Source: Winogradskyella eckloniae
Lineage (GTDB): Bacteria > Bacteroidota > Bacteroidia > Flavobacteriales > Flavobacteriaceae
Reading direction: 5' to 3'
DNA: 64,000 nt
Assembly: GCF_013249045.1 (NCBI RefSeq)
Contig: NZ_JABRWP010000003.1
Coordinates: 310,001 to 374,000, forward strand
Part shown: piece after piece, positions 53,771 to 63,171 of the stretch
How positions within the stretch are numbered: position 1 is the first letter of the stretch
Layout: each line of letters begins with the position of its first letter
The notes under the pieces: model-generated
The model's database searches: none
Seen by the model: the letters and a program-made list of their open reading frames with translations, nothing else
What the model was told of the DNA's origin: nothing
Position numbers and translations under genes: made by a program

Positions 53771-54251
53771 TATAGAAAAATTAATAGAAAAGTATAACAA
53801 TGCGGAAACTACACTTAAGGAAGAGGCGCAACTAAAAGCCTATTTTTTGAGTGATGATGTAGCGCCTCATTTAGAGCATTACAAACCAATGTTTCAGTAC
53901 TTTTCTAATTCAAAAAAAGAGCAGTACACCAAAGACGTTCCATTAAAGTCTATAAAAACAAAATTGTATCAATGGATTTCTGTCGCAGCTGTGACTGTTT
54001 TAATGCTTGGCTTAATTGTGCCTAAAGTTTTAGGGCCTTCAGAGCAAGACTTAAGAGATCAAGAAATGGCATTAGCAACCTATAACCAAACAATGGAAGC
54101 TTTTAATCTTATCTCTTTAGGAATGAATAAAGGAAAAACACAATTAACCAATTTGGCTTTAGTTAGTGAAAACATCAATGAAGGTGTTGAGCAAGCTAGT
54201 AGACTAGAAGAATTTAATGTAATAACAAACAGAATTTTAAAAAACAAGTAA
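53757..54251 (+). CDS. Single-TM protein, candidate anti-sigma factor
   Basis: A 164-residue protein with a helical N-terminal part (IEKLIEKYNNAETTLKEEAQ) typical of Bacteroidota anti-sigma-like proteins, one TM helix near 75-92 (WISVAAVTVLMLGLIVP) and an outer helical domain. Overlap with the sigma gene implies translational coupling. Role inferred from context. Confidence 0.78.
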   Translation: MVLNNIEKLIEKYNNAETTLKEEAQLKAYFLSDDVAPHLEHYKPMFQYFSNSKKEQYTKDVPLKSIKTKLYQWISVAAVTVLMLGLIVPKVLGPSEQDLRDQEMALATYNQTMEAFNLISLGMNKGKTQLTNLALVSENINEGVEQASRLEEFNVITNRILKNK

Positions 54252-54270
54252 CAATTAAAAATTAGTAATC

Positions 54271-54843
54271 ATGAAAAAAATAATAATAATAACAGCGCTT
54301 ATTTTAACACCAATATTAAGTTTTGGACAAGGCGTATTTGACAAATTTGAAGAAATAGAAGGTGTGTCTTCTTTTGTAATCAATCAGAAAATGTTTAGAA
54401 TGTTAGCATCTATAGACATTGATTTAGATGATCCTGAAGATCAAGAATTTTTAGAAATGGCTAAAAAGATTACAGGTCTTAAAGTGTTTACTACAGGAGA
54501 TGAAAAGGTTTCAACAGATATGAAAACTACTGTAGATAAATATTTAAAATCATCAGATCTTGAAGAGTTAATGCGTTTTAAGGATGGTGATCAAACTATA
54601 AAGTTTTACGTAAAAGAAGGTAAAGACGAAAACCATGTCAAAGAACTTTTAATGTTTATGACAGGTCTTAAGGAGCTAACAGATGGTCAAGACATAGAGA
54701 TTAATGGTAAAAAGCGTGTGTTTGAAACCTTAATATTATCCTTAACAGGAGATATTGATCTAAGACAGATATCTAAAATCACTAATAAAATGGATGTTCC
54801 AGGTGGTGAGCATTTAAATAAAGCAGGTGAAAAAAAAGACTAA
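54271..54843 (+). CDS. DUF4252 exported protein
   Basis: A 190-residue exported protein: signal peptide about 1-19 (SFGQ), then a DUF4252-type body with FDKFEEIEGVSSFVINQKMF, MAKKITGLKVFTTGD and IKFYVKEGKDENHVKELLMF. This family is common and uncharacterised in Bacteroidota and is usually encoded after an ECF sigma factor. It precedes a second DUF4252 gene by 4 bases. Confidence 0.85.
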   Translation: MKKIIIITALILTPILSFGQGVFDKFEEIEGVSSFVINQKMFRMLASIDIDLDDPEDQEFLEMAKKITGLKVFTTGDEKVSTDMKTTVDKYLKSSDLEELMRFKDGDQTIKFYVKEGKDENHVKELLMFMTGLKELTDGQDIEINGKKRVFETLILSLTGDIDLRQISKITNKMDVPGGEHLNKAGEKKD

Positions 54844-54847
54844 AGTT

Positions 54848-55393
54848 ATGATACAATCAATCAAAAAATCAATGGTGGTGTTGCTTCTGATTACAGCTTT
54901 TACAAGCTGTAATCAAGGGTCAACATTACAAACCTACTACGTAGATAACGAAATGAAACCTGGTTTTGCTTCATTTGATGTGCCAACAAGTTTTATTAAT
55001 GTTGAGAATGTGAGTATGACGGATAAACAAAAAGAGGCTTACAATTCTGTAGATAAGCTAAATGTTTTAACCTTTATGGAAGATGATACGGAATCAACAG
55101 AATACAAGGCCGAATTAGAAAAAGTAAAAACAATACTTAAAAATCCTGATTATGAAGAGCTAATCAGAGGAGGAAATGCAACGGATGGAAAGTTTGTTGT
55201 GAAGTTTTTAGGAGATGTAGATCAAATTGATGAGCTCATTGTGTTTGCTAATGCTAATAATAGAGGGTTTATCATTGCAAGAGTTTTAGGTGATGATATG
55301 AATGCCGGACAACTCATGTCTTTAACATCGGTTTTAGAAAAAGCCAATTATGATAGTACTGATCTTGTAGGATTAAAAGAATTTTTTAAATAA
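54848..55393 (+). CDS. DUF4252 lipoprotein
   Basis: A 181-residue lipoprotein starting at ATG 54848; a longer reading from 54827 overlaps the previous gene. The lipobox is TAFTSCNQ near 17-24. The body resembles the previous protein (DKLNVLTFMEDDT, EELIRGGNATDGKFVVKFLGDVDQIDELIVFAN), so both are DUF4252 members, one soluble and one lipid-anchored. Function unknown. A terminator follows. Confidence 0.83.
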   Translation: MIQSIKKSMVVLLLITAFTSCNQGSTLQTYYVDNEMKPGFASFDVPTSFINVENVSMTDKQKEAYNSVDKLNVLTFMEDDTESTEYKAELEKVKTILKNPDYEELIRGGNATDGKFVVKFLGDVDQIDELIVFANANNRGFIIARVLGDDMNAGQLMSLTSVLEKANYDSTDLVGLKEFFK

Positions 55394-55442
55394 AAGCTAA
55401 ATGAAATTTAAATAAACTGACCTTTATTTAAATGTTAATGTT

Positions 55443-55479
55443 AATCGTCTTGAAGTTAGTCTTCAGGACGATTTTTTTT
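55443..55479. terminator. Bidirectional terminator after the DUF4252 operon
   Basis: AATCGTC-TGAAG and CTTCA-GACGATT pair with one internal mismatch, and T tract follows. It overlaps the last codons of the minus-strand gene at 55456. Confidence 0.75.
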
Positions 55480-55668
55480 AGTTTCATTTTTTAAGGCATA
55501 ATGGACCGCAATTGCTAATAAGCCCATAACGCCAATAACCAACATAACTTTAACTATAAAAATATCGAGAACATCAAATAAACCAGATAAAAAAAAGCTT
55601 ATTGTAAGTGTTGCAACAACCAACAATGCAATGCCATCTTTTGTTTTAGGTATTATTTTCAATTGCAT
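55456..55668 (-). CDS. Small two-TM membrane protein
   Basis: A 70-residue protein with two hydrophobic helices (about 14-32 and 36-57) and a charged C-terminus (KNETKKNRPED). No recognised family. It follows purB by 5 bases and is probably read with it. Confidence 0.65.
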   Translation of the reverse strand: MQLKIIPKTKDGIALLVVATLTISFFLSGLFDVLDIFIVKVMLVIGVMGLLAIAVHYALKNETKKNRPED

Positions 55669-55673
55669 TGGTA

Positions 55674-57017
55674 TTAAATTCCTGTGTAATTACTAGGTGT
55701 TATCGCTTTTAATTCAGATTTAATGTCGTCTGAAACTTCCAAAGTATCAATAAAATTTGAGATTGAACTTTGCGTAATAGCTGCATTCGTTCTTGTTAAA
55801 CCTTTTAAAGCTTCATAAGGATTTGGGTAGCTTTCGCGTCTTAAAATCGTTTGAATAGCTTCTGCGACCACAGCCCAATTATTTTCTAAATCTTGCGCAA
55901 ATTTAGATTCGTTTAGTAATAATTTACCTAAACCTTTCATTGTAGATTTAAATCCAATTATGGTATGACCAAATGGTACACCAACATTTCTCAAGACTGT
56001 ACTATCTGTTAAGTCACGTTGTAATCTAGATATTGGTAGCTTGGCAGAAAGGTGCTCAAAAATAGCATTTGCAATACCTAAGTTACCTTCGCTATTTTCA
56101 AAATCAATAGGATTTACTTTGTGTGGCATTGCAGAACTGCCTACTTCACCAGCTTTTATTTTTTGTTTAAAATAATCCATAGACACATAGGCCCATATGT
56201 CTCTATCTAAATCAATTATTATAGTATTGATACGCTTTAAAGCATCAAATAAAGCCGCTGCATGGTCGTAATGTTCTATTTGAGTTGTTGGGAAAGAATG
56301 TTGTAAACCTAATTTTTCTTGAACAAACTTGGTACCAAATGCTTTCCAGTCAATAGCAGGATAAGCCACTTTGTGTGCATTGAAATTTCCTGTTGCACCA
56401 CCAAATTTTGCAGCACTTGGTACATCGTTTAATAAGTTAAACTGTTCTTTAAGTCTAACGGCAAATACACTAACTTCTTTACCTAAGCGTGTTGGCGAAG
56501 CAGGTTGTCCATGTGTTCTGGCTAACATTGGTATGGCTTCCCATTCTTTTGCTAAACCTTCTATTTTTTCTAAAAGTTCAAAATATTCTGGGACATAAAC
56601 AGCGTTCATGGCATCCTTAATACTTAAAGGAATGGCTGTGTTGTTGATGTCTTGAGACGTTAATCCAAAATGAATAAACTCTTTATAAGCAGACAATTCT
56701 AAAGTATCAAACTTTTCTTTAATAAAGTATTCAACAGCCTTTACATCATGGTTGGTTACTTTTTCTATGTCTTTAATGGCAGAAGCATCATCAGCTGTAA
56801 AGTTTTTATAGATGTCTCTTAAGGCGTCAAAAAGTGTATGTTCAACGGTCTCGAGTTGTGGCAATGGTAATTCACAAAGTGCAATAAAATATTCGATTTC
56901 TACTAAAACACGATATTTAATAAGTGCTTCTTCAGAAAAATAGTCTTTTAATTTTTCTACTTTAGATCTATATCTTCCATCGATTGGAGAAATTGCATTA
57001 AGAGGTGAAAGTGCCAT
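55674..57017 (-). CDS. purB: Adenylosuccinate lyase
   Basis: A 447-residue fumarase-superfamily enzyme with two steps in purine synthesis: SAICAR to AICAR, and adenylosuccinate to AMP. The superfamily signature GEVGSSAMPHKVNPIDFEN near 287-305 contains the catalytic Ser loop. The N-terminal LSPLNAISPIDGRY and HFGLTSQDINNTA with the catalytic His region are diagnostic. The -7-like box TATATTTG at 57041-57048 (minus) lies about 25 bases upstream. Confidence 0.95.
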   Translation of the reverse strand: MALSPLNAISPIDGRYRSKVEKLKDYFSEEALIKYRVLVEIEYFIALCELPLPQLETVEHTLFDALRDIYKNFTADDASAIKDIEKVTNHDVKAVEYFIKEKFDTLELSAYKEFIHFGLTSQDINNTAIPLSIKDAMNAVYVPEYFELLEKIEGLAKEWEAIPMLARTHGQPASPTRLGKEVSVFAVRLKEQFNLLNDVPSAAKFGGATGNFNAHKVAYPAIDWKAFGTKFVQEKLGLQHSFPTTQIEHYDHAAALFDALKRINTIIIDLDRDIWAYVSMDYFKQKIKAGEVGSSAMPHKVNPIDFENSEGNLGIANAIFEHLSAKLPISRLQRDLTDSTVLRNVGVPFGHTIIGFKSTMKGLGKLLLNESKFAQDLENNWAVVAEAIQTILRRESYPNPYEALKGLTRTNAAITQSSISNFIDTLEVSDDIKSELKAITPSNYTGI

Positions 57018-57212
57018 TTAGAGTTGTTTTTTTGAAGCATCAAATATAATAAAGTTAGTTGGAAGAATGAATAATTATTAAGCCTTTGAGTGCCTAATTA
57101 TAAATGCTATAATAATGTGATTTCCCTATGTGCTTTATTCGGAATAACGCTTAATTTGTAATAGAACGATTTCATTCTTATTACCAAGTTTATGCTTCAG
57201 GTTTAAAGCGAT

Positions 57213-57776
57213 TTACTTTTTAATTTTCTTTAAAATATGTCGAGCTCTTGCTTTAAAAGCAGCACTTTGAATATGAAAATCGCGTTCTAAAATCAGTGTT
57301 AGTTCTGGGTAGATCCAATCGTATTCTTGCCCTAATAAAAAGAGGCTAACCATACTATATGCTTTTGGAGCAACTTTTTCGTCATTAATCATCCAGTCAA
57401 AACAAGCTTCAATAATTTTTTCCTTTTGTTTTGGTGTAAGGTGTTGTTTTAATAAATGATCTGCTTTACCATAGTAAGCTTTGGTTAAATATTCACACAC
57501 TTTAGATACAGGTCTTACAGCAGAATCTAAGTGAACTTTGCTCATGTTTTCAGTAAAAGTATCGAGGTGCGGAATAATGGCTTCTAACTTTTCGCCACAC
57601 ATAAACTCAAAAACCCAAGCGGCTCTGCACGAAATTTTATCATCTACATCAAATAGTATGTCTAATAGAGGCGCAATAAGATCTGGCTGGTCAATAACCA
57701 TATTGGCATATTTTACGCGCTTATCTCGCGAGTGGTTGACATAATTTAATTCTTGGTAGAGTTCTGCTTTGGTCAA
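57213..57776 (-). CDS. HEAT-like helical repeat protein
   Basis: A 187-residue all-helical protein (LIAPLLDILFDVDDKISCRAAWVFEFM, AIIPHLDTF, AYSMVSLFLLGQEYDWIYPEL), probably with HEAT-like repeats. Homologs next to purB are sometimes labelled adenylosuccinate lyase, but no lyase motif is present. No signal peptide. The start chosen is TTG at 57774-57776 (MTKAELYQEL); the next in-frame ATG would remove a third of the first repeat. Binding role inferred. Confidence 0.7.
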   Translation of the reverse strand: MTKAELYQELNYVNHSRDKRVKYANMVIDQPDLIAPLLDILFDVDDKISCRAAWVFEFMCGEKLEAIIPHLDTFTENMSKVHLDSAVRPVSKVCEYLTKAYYGKADHLLKQHLTPKQKEKIIEACFDWMINDEKVAPKAYSMVSLFLLGQEYDWIYPELTLILERDFHIQSAAFKARARHILKKIKK

Positions 57777-57815
57777 AAGAAAATGTTTATTTTAGAGCTT
57801 TAAAATTAATGAAAT

Positions 57816-58289
57816 ATGAAGATTTTCAAAAAAATAGGACTTTTACTTTTGGTGGTTTTTATTATAGCTCAGTTTTTTGGGCCAGATAAAAATGAAGGTG
57901 ATTTTACAACTGTAGAGGCTTTTTATGCAGATACTAATCCGCCAGAAGATGTTAAAATGATTTTAGAAAATGCTTGTAATGATTGCCATAGCGATAGTAC
58001 AAAATATCCATGGTATAGTACTATTACACCTGTTAACTATTGGTTGGCAGACCATATAGAGCATGGTACAAAACATTTAAATTTTTCTAAATGGAACGAC
58101 TACGATGATAAGCGAAAAGATCATAAACTCGATGAGTTAATTGAAATGGTAGAAGACAAAGAAATGCCATTAGAGAGTTATACGTGGGCACATGGCGAAG
58201 CGAAACTATCGCAAGCACAAATTGATGCCGTTGTAGATTGGGCAAAAAATGTGCGATTAAAATATACCTTTCTAGAAGAAGCTCAATAA
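57816..58289 (+). CDS. Haem-binding domain protein (c-type, CxxCH)
   Basis: A 157-residue protein with an N-terminal membrane segment (about 5-23) and one c-type haem motif CNDCHS (near 50-55), in the setting ILENACNDCHSDSTKYPWYS. This is the conserved opening of the small haem-binding domain (PF14376 type) of Bacteroidota. A distal Met is available in EDKEMPLESY. It would carry one covalently bound haem in the periplasm, with an electron-transfer or sensing role by inference. Confidence 0.87.
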   Translation: MKIFKKIGLLLLVVFIIAQFFGPDKNEGDFTTVEAFYADTNPPEDVKMILENACNDCHSDSTKYPWYSTITPVNYWLADHIEHGTKHLNFSKWNDYDDKRKDHKLDELIEMVEDKEMPLESYTWAHGEAKLSQAQIDAVVDWAKNVRLKYTFLEEAQ

Positions 58290-58314
58290 GGTAGCATATA
58301 CTATTTATAAAGTG

Positions 58315-58352
58315 GAATGCTATTGTAAAAGCTACAATAGCATTCTTTTTTT
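58315..58352 (+). terminator. Terminator after the haem-binding gene
   Basis: GAATGCTATTGTA and TACAATAGCATTC form a 13-base stem, then seven T, 8 bases before the next ATG. Confidence 0.9.
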
Positions 58353-58360
58353 GAGGTAAC

Positions 58361-59593
58361 ATGAAAAAGAAATTACTCGTTATTGGTTTTGTTTGGCCAG
58401 AACCTAAAAGTTCTGCTGCAGGCAGTAGAATGCTGCAGTTGGTACATCAATTTCAGCAAAATGGCTATACAGTGACATTTGCTTCAGCAGCAAAAACATC
58501 TCCAAATACCTTTAATTTAGAAAGTATCAATATTACAACACAGCACATTCTTTTAAATGATGCTTCTTTTGATGTGTTTGTGAAAAATCTAAATCCAAAC
58601 GTGGTATTGTTTGATCGGTTTATGTCTGAAGAACAATACGGATGGCGCGTCGCAGAACAATGTCCTAATGCTTTAAGAATTTTAGATACCGAAGATTTTC
58701 ATGGGTTAAGAAAGGCTAGGGAAGTGGCTTTAAAACGCAATGAAAGTGTTTCTGCTCAGCATATGCAAAACGCTATTACCAAGCGTGAAATTGCCAGTAT
58801 TTACCGTTGTGATTTAAGTTTAATGATTTCTGAAGTTGAAATAGAAATCTTGACACAGCAATTTAATATTGATAAAAGCTTATTGTATTATTTGCCATTT
58901 TTATTAGAACCAATTCAACAGGAAACCATTAATCAATTACCAGCTTTTGAAGCACGACACCACTTTATTACCATTGGTAATTTTTTACATGCGCCAAATT
59001 ATGATGCAGTATTGTATTTAAAACAAACCATTTGGCCATTAATAAAAAAGCAATTACCCAAAGCAGAGTTACATATTTATGGTGCCTACGAATCTCAGAA
59101 AGTAACTCAACTCAATACTAATAAGGAAGGTTTTTTAATTAAAGGATTTGCCGAAGATGTAAATGAAGTGATGAGACATGCTAAAGTTTGTTTGGCTTCC
59201 TTACGTTTTGGTGCTGGTTTAAAGGGTAAATTGGTTGATGCCATGCAAAATGGAACACCAGTTGTTATGACTTCTATTGCTGCAGAAGGAATGTTTGGAA
59301 ATTCTAAACCCAATGGATTTATAGAAGATGCACCAGAAGCTTTTGCAAAACAAGCTGTTGAACTTTATAACAATGTTGAAGTATGGCAACAGAAACAACA
59401 ACATGGTTTTGAAGTTTTAAACCAACGTTTTAATCGTATAGATTTTGAAGCTGATTTTGAATCTCAAGTTAATATCTTGATAGAAATCTTAACAGCGCAT
59501 CGCGAACAAAACTTTATTGGTCAATTATTGATGCATCAAACCATGCAAAGTACCAAGTATATGAGTAAGTGGATAGAGGCTAAGAATAGTTGA
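58361..59593 (+). CDS. Glycosyltransferase (GT4-like, GT-B fold)
   Basis: A 410-residue glycosyltransferase. The N-terminal half starts KKKLLVIGFVWPEPKSSAAGSRM, typical of GT-B acceptors with a Gly-rich turn. The C-terminal half contains FITIGNFLHAPNYDAVLYL, LHIYGAYES, GFAEDVNEVMRHAKVCLASLRFGAGLKGKLVDAM and GTPVVMTSIAAEG. These are the family nucleotide-sugar features. Cytoplasmic. Acceptor unknown. Confidence 0.87.
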   Translation: MKKKLLVIGFVWPEPKSSAAGSRMLQLVHQFQQNGYTVTFASAAKTSPNTFNLESINITTQHILLNDASFDVFVKNLNPNVVLFDRFMSEEQYGWRVAEQCPNALRILDTEDFHGLRKAREVALKRNESVSAQHMQNAITKREIASIYRCDLSLMISEVEIEILTQQFNIDKSLLYYLPFLLEPIQQETINQLPAFEARHHFITIGNFLHAPNYDAVLYLKQTIWPLIKKQLPKAELHIYGAYESQKVTQLNTNKEGFLIKGFAEDVNEVMRHAKVCLASLRFGAGLKGKLVDAMQNGTPVVMTSIAAEGMFGNSKPNGFIEDAPEAFAKQAVELYNNVEVWQQKQQHGFEVLNQRFNRIDFEADFESQVNILIEILTAHREQNFIGQLLMHQTMQSTKYMSKWIEAKNS

Positions 59594-59758
59594 TTCTTTT
59601 GGGCTTTGGATTATCGGTTTTGTATAAGGAAAGTTACGTAGTTAAAGTAACTAAGTTAACAAATAAAAACATAATAGAAAATTCGCGAGAATATTGGTAA
59701 GCACGCTAGAACTAACAATAAAATAGATACATTGTTAGGCTTTCGTTATTAGCTTCTT

Positions 59759-60829
59759 CTAATTCGTTTCAAGTTTATTTAAGTGAGCTTCCCTTCCATT
59801 TTTCGTAATAATCAAAGATGTAATTTTATTCAAACTATCTCTTACAAACTCTCCTTTAAGGTAAATATCAGTCTGACCAAATATCTTATCTTTTGTTTCA
59901 AAATAGAAATAATCCATATCTTCAAGATCTCCATTCATAATGCCTTCTAGACCATTGTCTTGTATCTGAATTTTATAATTTAGGTCTGGAATTGGACCAT
60001 CGTACCCTTCAAACTTTACAACCTTAAAATTACCCACGTATTCATTTAGTTGTGCTGTGGTTAGATGAACTAAATTATGTGGTATAAAATCGGGAAGCGG
60101 TTCATTACTTTCAATAAGTGCGTTAATTTGTTTGTAAGCATTTATCGCATTTTCTCTAAATATAGTAACATGGTATGCCAAGTTTGTCCAGCCAGCATTT
60201 CGGTATAGATACACATCATTTTTATAGTAAGGGTCATTTAGGAAAAAATCAATCATCTCATCTTCTAATTGAGGCTGATCTATTCTGTAATGCCAATCTT
60301 TACTTTTGGCTAACTTGTCTATCACTCTATCTGTAATCAAGTCCAATCGCTTATCGAACTTGTCTATTTCGTATTTGTTATAAATATAGATCTCGTTCAA
60401 TGGCTCAATGACTGCTTTCAGATTTTTTGGAACATTATCAACATTTTCCATGAGGTTGGTATATCCATTTGCATGAATTTTCATGTGAAAGGCGTTCATA
60501 ATTGTATATCTTAAAATATTATTATTTTTATAATCATCATAGGTTAGTTTATCTGTTAGTATTAGGTTGATGATTGAATCTTGTGTTTTATAATAGGCAA
60601 TTAGTTCGTCCGATTTTTGAATATCCAGTCCTAAATCATGTTGTACTTCTTTTAAAATAGAAACAATCTTATTTTCGGATTTACGCTGTTCGTTTTTATT
60701 ATTTATTTGAAGCGCGATAAGAATACCAATAATAACAAGCACAATTTCTCCAATTGCATAAAGTAGATATTTGCTGAATTTGTTTTCTGAGAGTAGTCGT
60801 TGTCTTATGTGTCTGAAGAACTTAATCAT
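59759..60829 (-). CDS. DUF6090-type membrane protein
   Basis: A 356-residue protein that starts MIKFFRHIRQRLLSENKFSKY, with one TM helix near 24-42 (YAIGEIVLVIIGILIALQI). This opening is diagnostic of the DUF6090 family, widespread and uncharacterised in Flavobacteriaceae. The remaining part is helical then beta-rich and lies outside. Alone between gaps. Confidence 0.83.
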   Translation of the reverse strand: MIKFFRHIRQRLLSENKFSKYLLYAIGEIVLVIIGILIALQINNKNEQRKSENKIVSILKEVQHDLGLDIQKSDELIAYYKTQDSIINLILTDKLTYDDYKNNNILRYTIMNAFHMKIHANGYTNLMENVDNVPKNLKAVIEPLNEIYIYNKYEIDKFDKRLDLITDRVIDKLAKSKDWHYRIDQPQLEDEMIDFFLNDPYYKNDVYLYRNAGWTNLAYHVTIFRENAINAYKQINALIESNEPLPDFIPHNLVHLTTAQLNEYVGNFKVVKFEGYDGPIPDLNYKIQIQDNGLEGIMNGDLEDMDYFYFETKDKIFGQTDIYLKGEFVRDSLNKITSLIITKNGREAHLNKLETN

Positions 60830-61097
60830 GTTTTAAGGTTTTAAATCTTCCGCAAGCGGCTATCTCCACCAAATGTCCACAGGGTATTCGATTTTGCCTT
60901 GCAAAATTTTGTTTCGATAATCTAAAAAACTTTATCATTTGGTTAATGGTTGGTCTTAATGAAGGCTAATGATTCAATGACATAAAAACGTTTCAATGTT
61001 TTAAATCATAAGTTGCTGAATCTAGTTCAGCACAAGTAAACGAAGTTAGGGATTTAAAATTACAAAGTCAAATACTAACTTTCTAATTATTAGCAAA

Positions 61098-61934
61098 TTA
61101 AATGGAGTTAAATAACTTCTTGAATCTTTCTGGTAATTCACTTATCAAACAAATATTCTCATTTGTAAATGGATGAACAAATTCTAATGAATACGCATGA
61201 AGATACATGCCTTTTCCATTCAATATTAAATCTTTTATGCCATAATCTTTGTCGCCTAAAATAGGATGTCCAAGTTGTGATAAGTGAATGCGCAATTGGT
61301 GTCGTCTTCCTGTTAAGGGTTCAAGTTTTACTAAATTGAGTTGACCAAATCGCTTTGATGACACTGATTGTTCAACGCTATATTTAGATTGTGCAACTTT
61401 GTCTTCAACATTGGTAGTTATGATACCTTCTTTATTGGTCATGCTACCAATAGTGACAGCAAAATAAGTTTTATTAATGTTTTTATTTTCAAAAAGTTTA
61501 TTTAAAGTTCTTATGCTCGTGCTTGTTTTGCCTGCTAATAAAATTCCTGTGGTGGCAAAATCTAAACGATGCACTGGCTGAGGTTTAGAAGCATCTGCTA
61601 GTGTGCTTGTTTTTAGGTTTTGTTGTAATGCGTTTGCAATAGTTTTAAAATGATTACCACTGACTAAAATACCTGCTGGTTTGTGTATAACGGCTAAATA
61701 TTCGTCTTCAAATAAAACCTTTAAATTAAAATGTAATTTTTTATGTGCGTTTGTTGATTCTGGTGTGGATAGTGAAATGATTTCTCCACCATTAATGTAG
61801 GTTGCAGACGTTGCTATTTTTCCATTGACTGTAATGTAGTTTTTTTTTAGAGCTTTTTTTAAAGCCGATTTTGTTGGGCAAGCATCAAAAATACCAACAC
61901 CATATTCTTGAAGCCGAATAGGAGTAGAGCGCAA
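61098..61934 (-). CDS. RluA-family RNA pseudouridine synthase
   Basis: A 278-residue pseudouridine synthase with an N-terminal S4-like domain (about 20-55) and a catalytic domain. The motif VHRLDFATTGILLAGKT near 121-137 contains the catalytic Asp; GRRHQLRIHLSQLGHPILGDKDYG near 215-238 is the second motif. RNA target not determinable; the family modifies 23S rRNA or tRNA. Confidence 0.9.
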   Translation of the reverse strand: MRSTPIRLQEYGVGIFDACPTKSALKKALKKNYITVNGKIATSATYINGGEIISLSTPESTNAHKKLHFNLKVLFEDEYLAVIHKPAGILVSGNHFKTIANALQQNLKTSTLADASKPQPVHRLDFATTGILLAGKTSTSIRTLNKLFENKNINKTYFAVTIGSMTNKEGIITTNVEDKVAQSKYSVEQSVSSKRFGQLNLVKLEPLTGRRHQLRIHLSQLGHPILGDKDYGIKDLILNGKGMYLHAYSLEFVHPFTNENICLISELPERFKKLFNSI

Positions 61935-62286
61935 TGGAGCAGTATGAGTTGTTGTCGTTTTTATTTGGCTTCTATTTTGTTCTGAAAGTTGATGTAAGTT
62001 ATAAAAACGAAGTTAGTAGAAATAATTGAGAATCATTTGATGAGGTTGTTTTGTAAGGCAATTGATTTTAAAGATGAACATTAAAAAAAGCCATTATATA
62101 AATAATGACTTTTTTAGTGAACAAAAACAAACTATTAATAAATAATTCTGTTGATACACCTTGATTCAAAAACAAGATGGTTTTGAGACCTAGTGTGCAT
62201 CAGGTAAGCGTAATCTAATCTTCTTTTTCAATTATTGTTATAATGTGGTTACAAAGTAGTGTTCTTACTTAGGTGTAACAGCATTA
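61935..62286. other. 352-base intergenic gap
   Basis: No ORF with coding character is seen. It holds the upstream region of the pseudouridine synthase gene on its left and the 3' end with terminator of the lipoprotein transcript (62083-62116). Nothing else was recognised. Confidence 0.5.
62083..62116 (-). terminator. Terminator downstream of the lipoprotein gene
   Basis: AAAAAGCCATTAT and ATAATGACTTTTT pair with one mismatch. A and T tracts on both sides allow function on the minus strand, about 170 bases past the stop at 62287. Confidence 0.65.
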
Positions 62287-63135
62287 TTATTTTTTAAAAT
62301 CGTCTTTGGTTAATCCTGTATTAAATTTTATGTTGGTCCAATTTACATTAATCCAAGGTTGGTCTGTAACATCGGCATTCCAATTAGATTTTTTATATTG
62401 TCGTTTAGTCGGAATTAATATATCATCAATTTCTTCATATTCTAATTGCATTAAATTTGGGATTTCCATTTTGCCAAAGTCCGCTACAGTAAATAAAAAT
62501 TGGTCTACTAAGCCTGTGTTTTTATTAATATATAATTGATATATATCTGTAGGTTTATTGTTTTCTGATGTAAATGATACTTTTACAATGTCGTACTCCG
62601 TAGTATCAATGGTTTTATTGCCTAAATAGTCATAAACAACACTTGGATCTAAAAGTTTAGGCATCATAGCGAACCAATAAAAATTTGTTGGTCTATTAAA
62701 AGCAACACGTTTTAATGCAGCTTCATCTTCTATGATCTTACCATTGTGTTTAAGCCAAAATTCATTCCCATCGTAACCTTGTTCAATTAATCCTTCAAGT
62801 TTAGGTAACGTGCGTTGGTGTTGGCTGTAAGCACCATAAGATAATTCTCCGTTAAAAATATATTTTTCTGTAGAGCTATCTGTTTTGCCATCTGGCGTTG
62901 TGTACGTATAGGTATAAACTACGTCTTTCTTTTTTAGAAGCGTTTGGTAGTTTCCTGTTTTTTGGGTTAGGTTATATACTAATTCATGACCTTTGTTTTT
63001 AAAATGAATGGGTATTGCATCGACGGCTTCAGTATTAGGAGCATCTTTTGCAGGTGTGTCCGTAGTGTTTTTTTTCGTCTCATTACAAGACATTAAAATA
63101 ATACAAAGAAAAAGAGTAAAAATGTTGACTTTCAT
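62287..63135 (-). CDS. Lipoprotein, DUF6503-like
   Basis: A 282-residue lipoprotein starting at ATG 63133-63135 (MKVNIFTLFLCIILMSC), giving a clean lipobox ILMSC; a TTG further up would spoil the signal. The body contains YNLTQKTGNYQTLLKKKDVVYTYTY and VDQFLFTVADFGKMEIP, with beta-strand patterning like LolA/LolB-type or DUF6503 proteins. Function unknown. It lies 36 bases after the SDR gene on the same strand. Confidence 0.75.
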   Translation of the reverse strand: MKVNIFTLFLCIILMSCNETKKNTTDTPAKDAPNTEAVDAIPIHFKNKGHELVYNLTQKTGNYQTLLKKKDVVYTYTYTTPDGKTDSSTEKYIFNGELSYGAYSQHQRTLPKLEGLIEQGYDGNEFWLKHNGKIIEDEAALKRVAFNRPTNFYWFAMMPKLLDPSVVYDYLGNKTIDTTEYDIVKVSFTSENNKPTDIYQLYINKNTGLVDQFLFTVADFGKMEIPNLMQLEYEEIDDILIPTKRQYKKSNWNADVTDQPWINVNWTNIKFNTGLTKDDFKK

Positions 63136-63171
63136 GTGTTTTTTATGAGTTATTTGTTTCAATCAATATCG

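Noticed and set aside
57213-57776. Second adenylosuccinate lyase
   Set aside because: No fumarase-superfamily signature; all-helical HEAT-like protein that merely neighbours purB.
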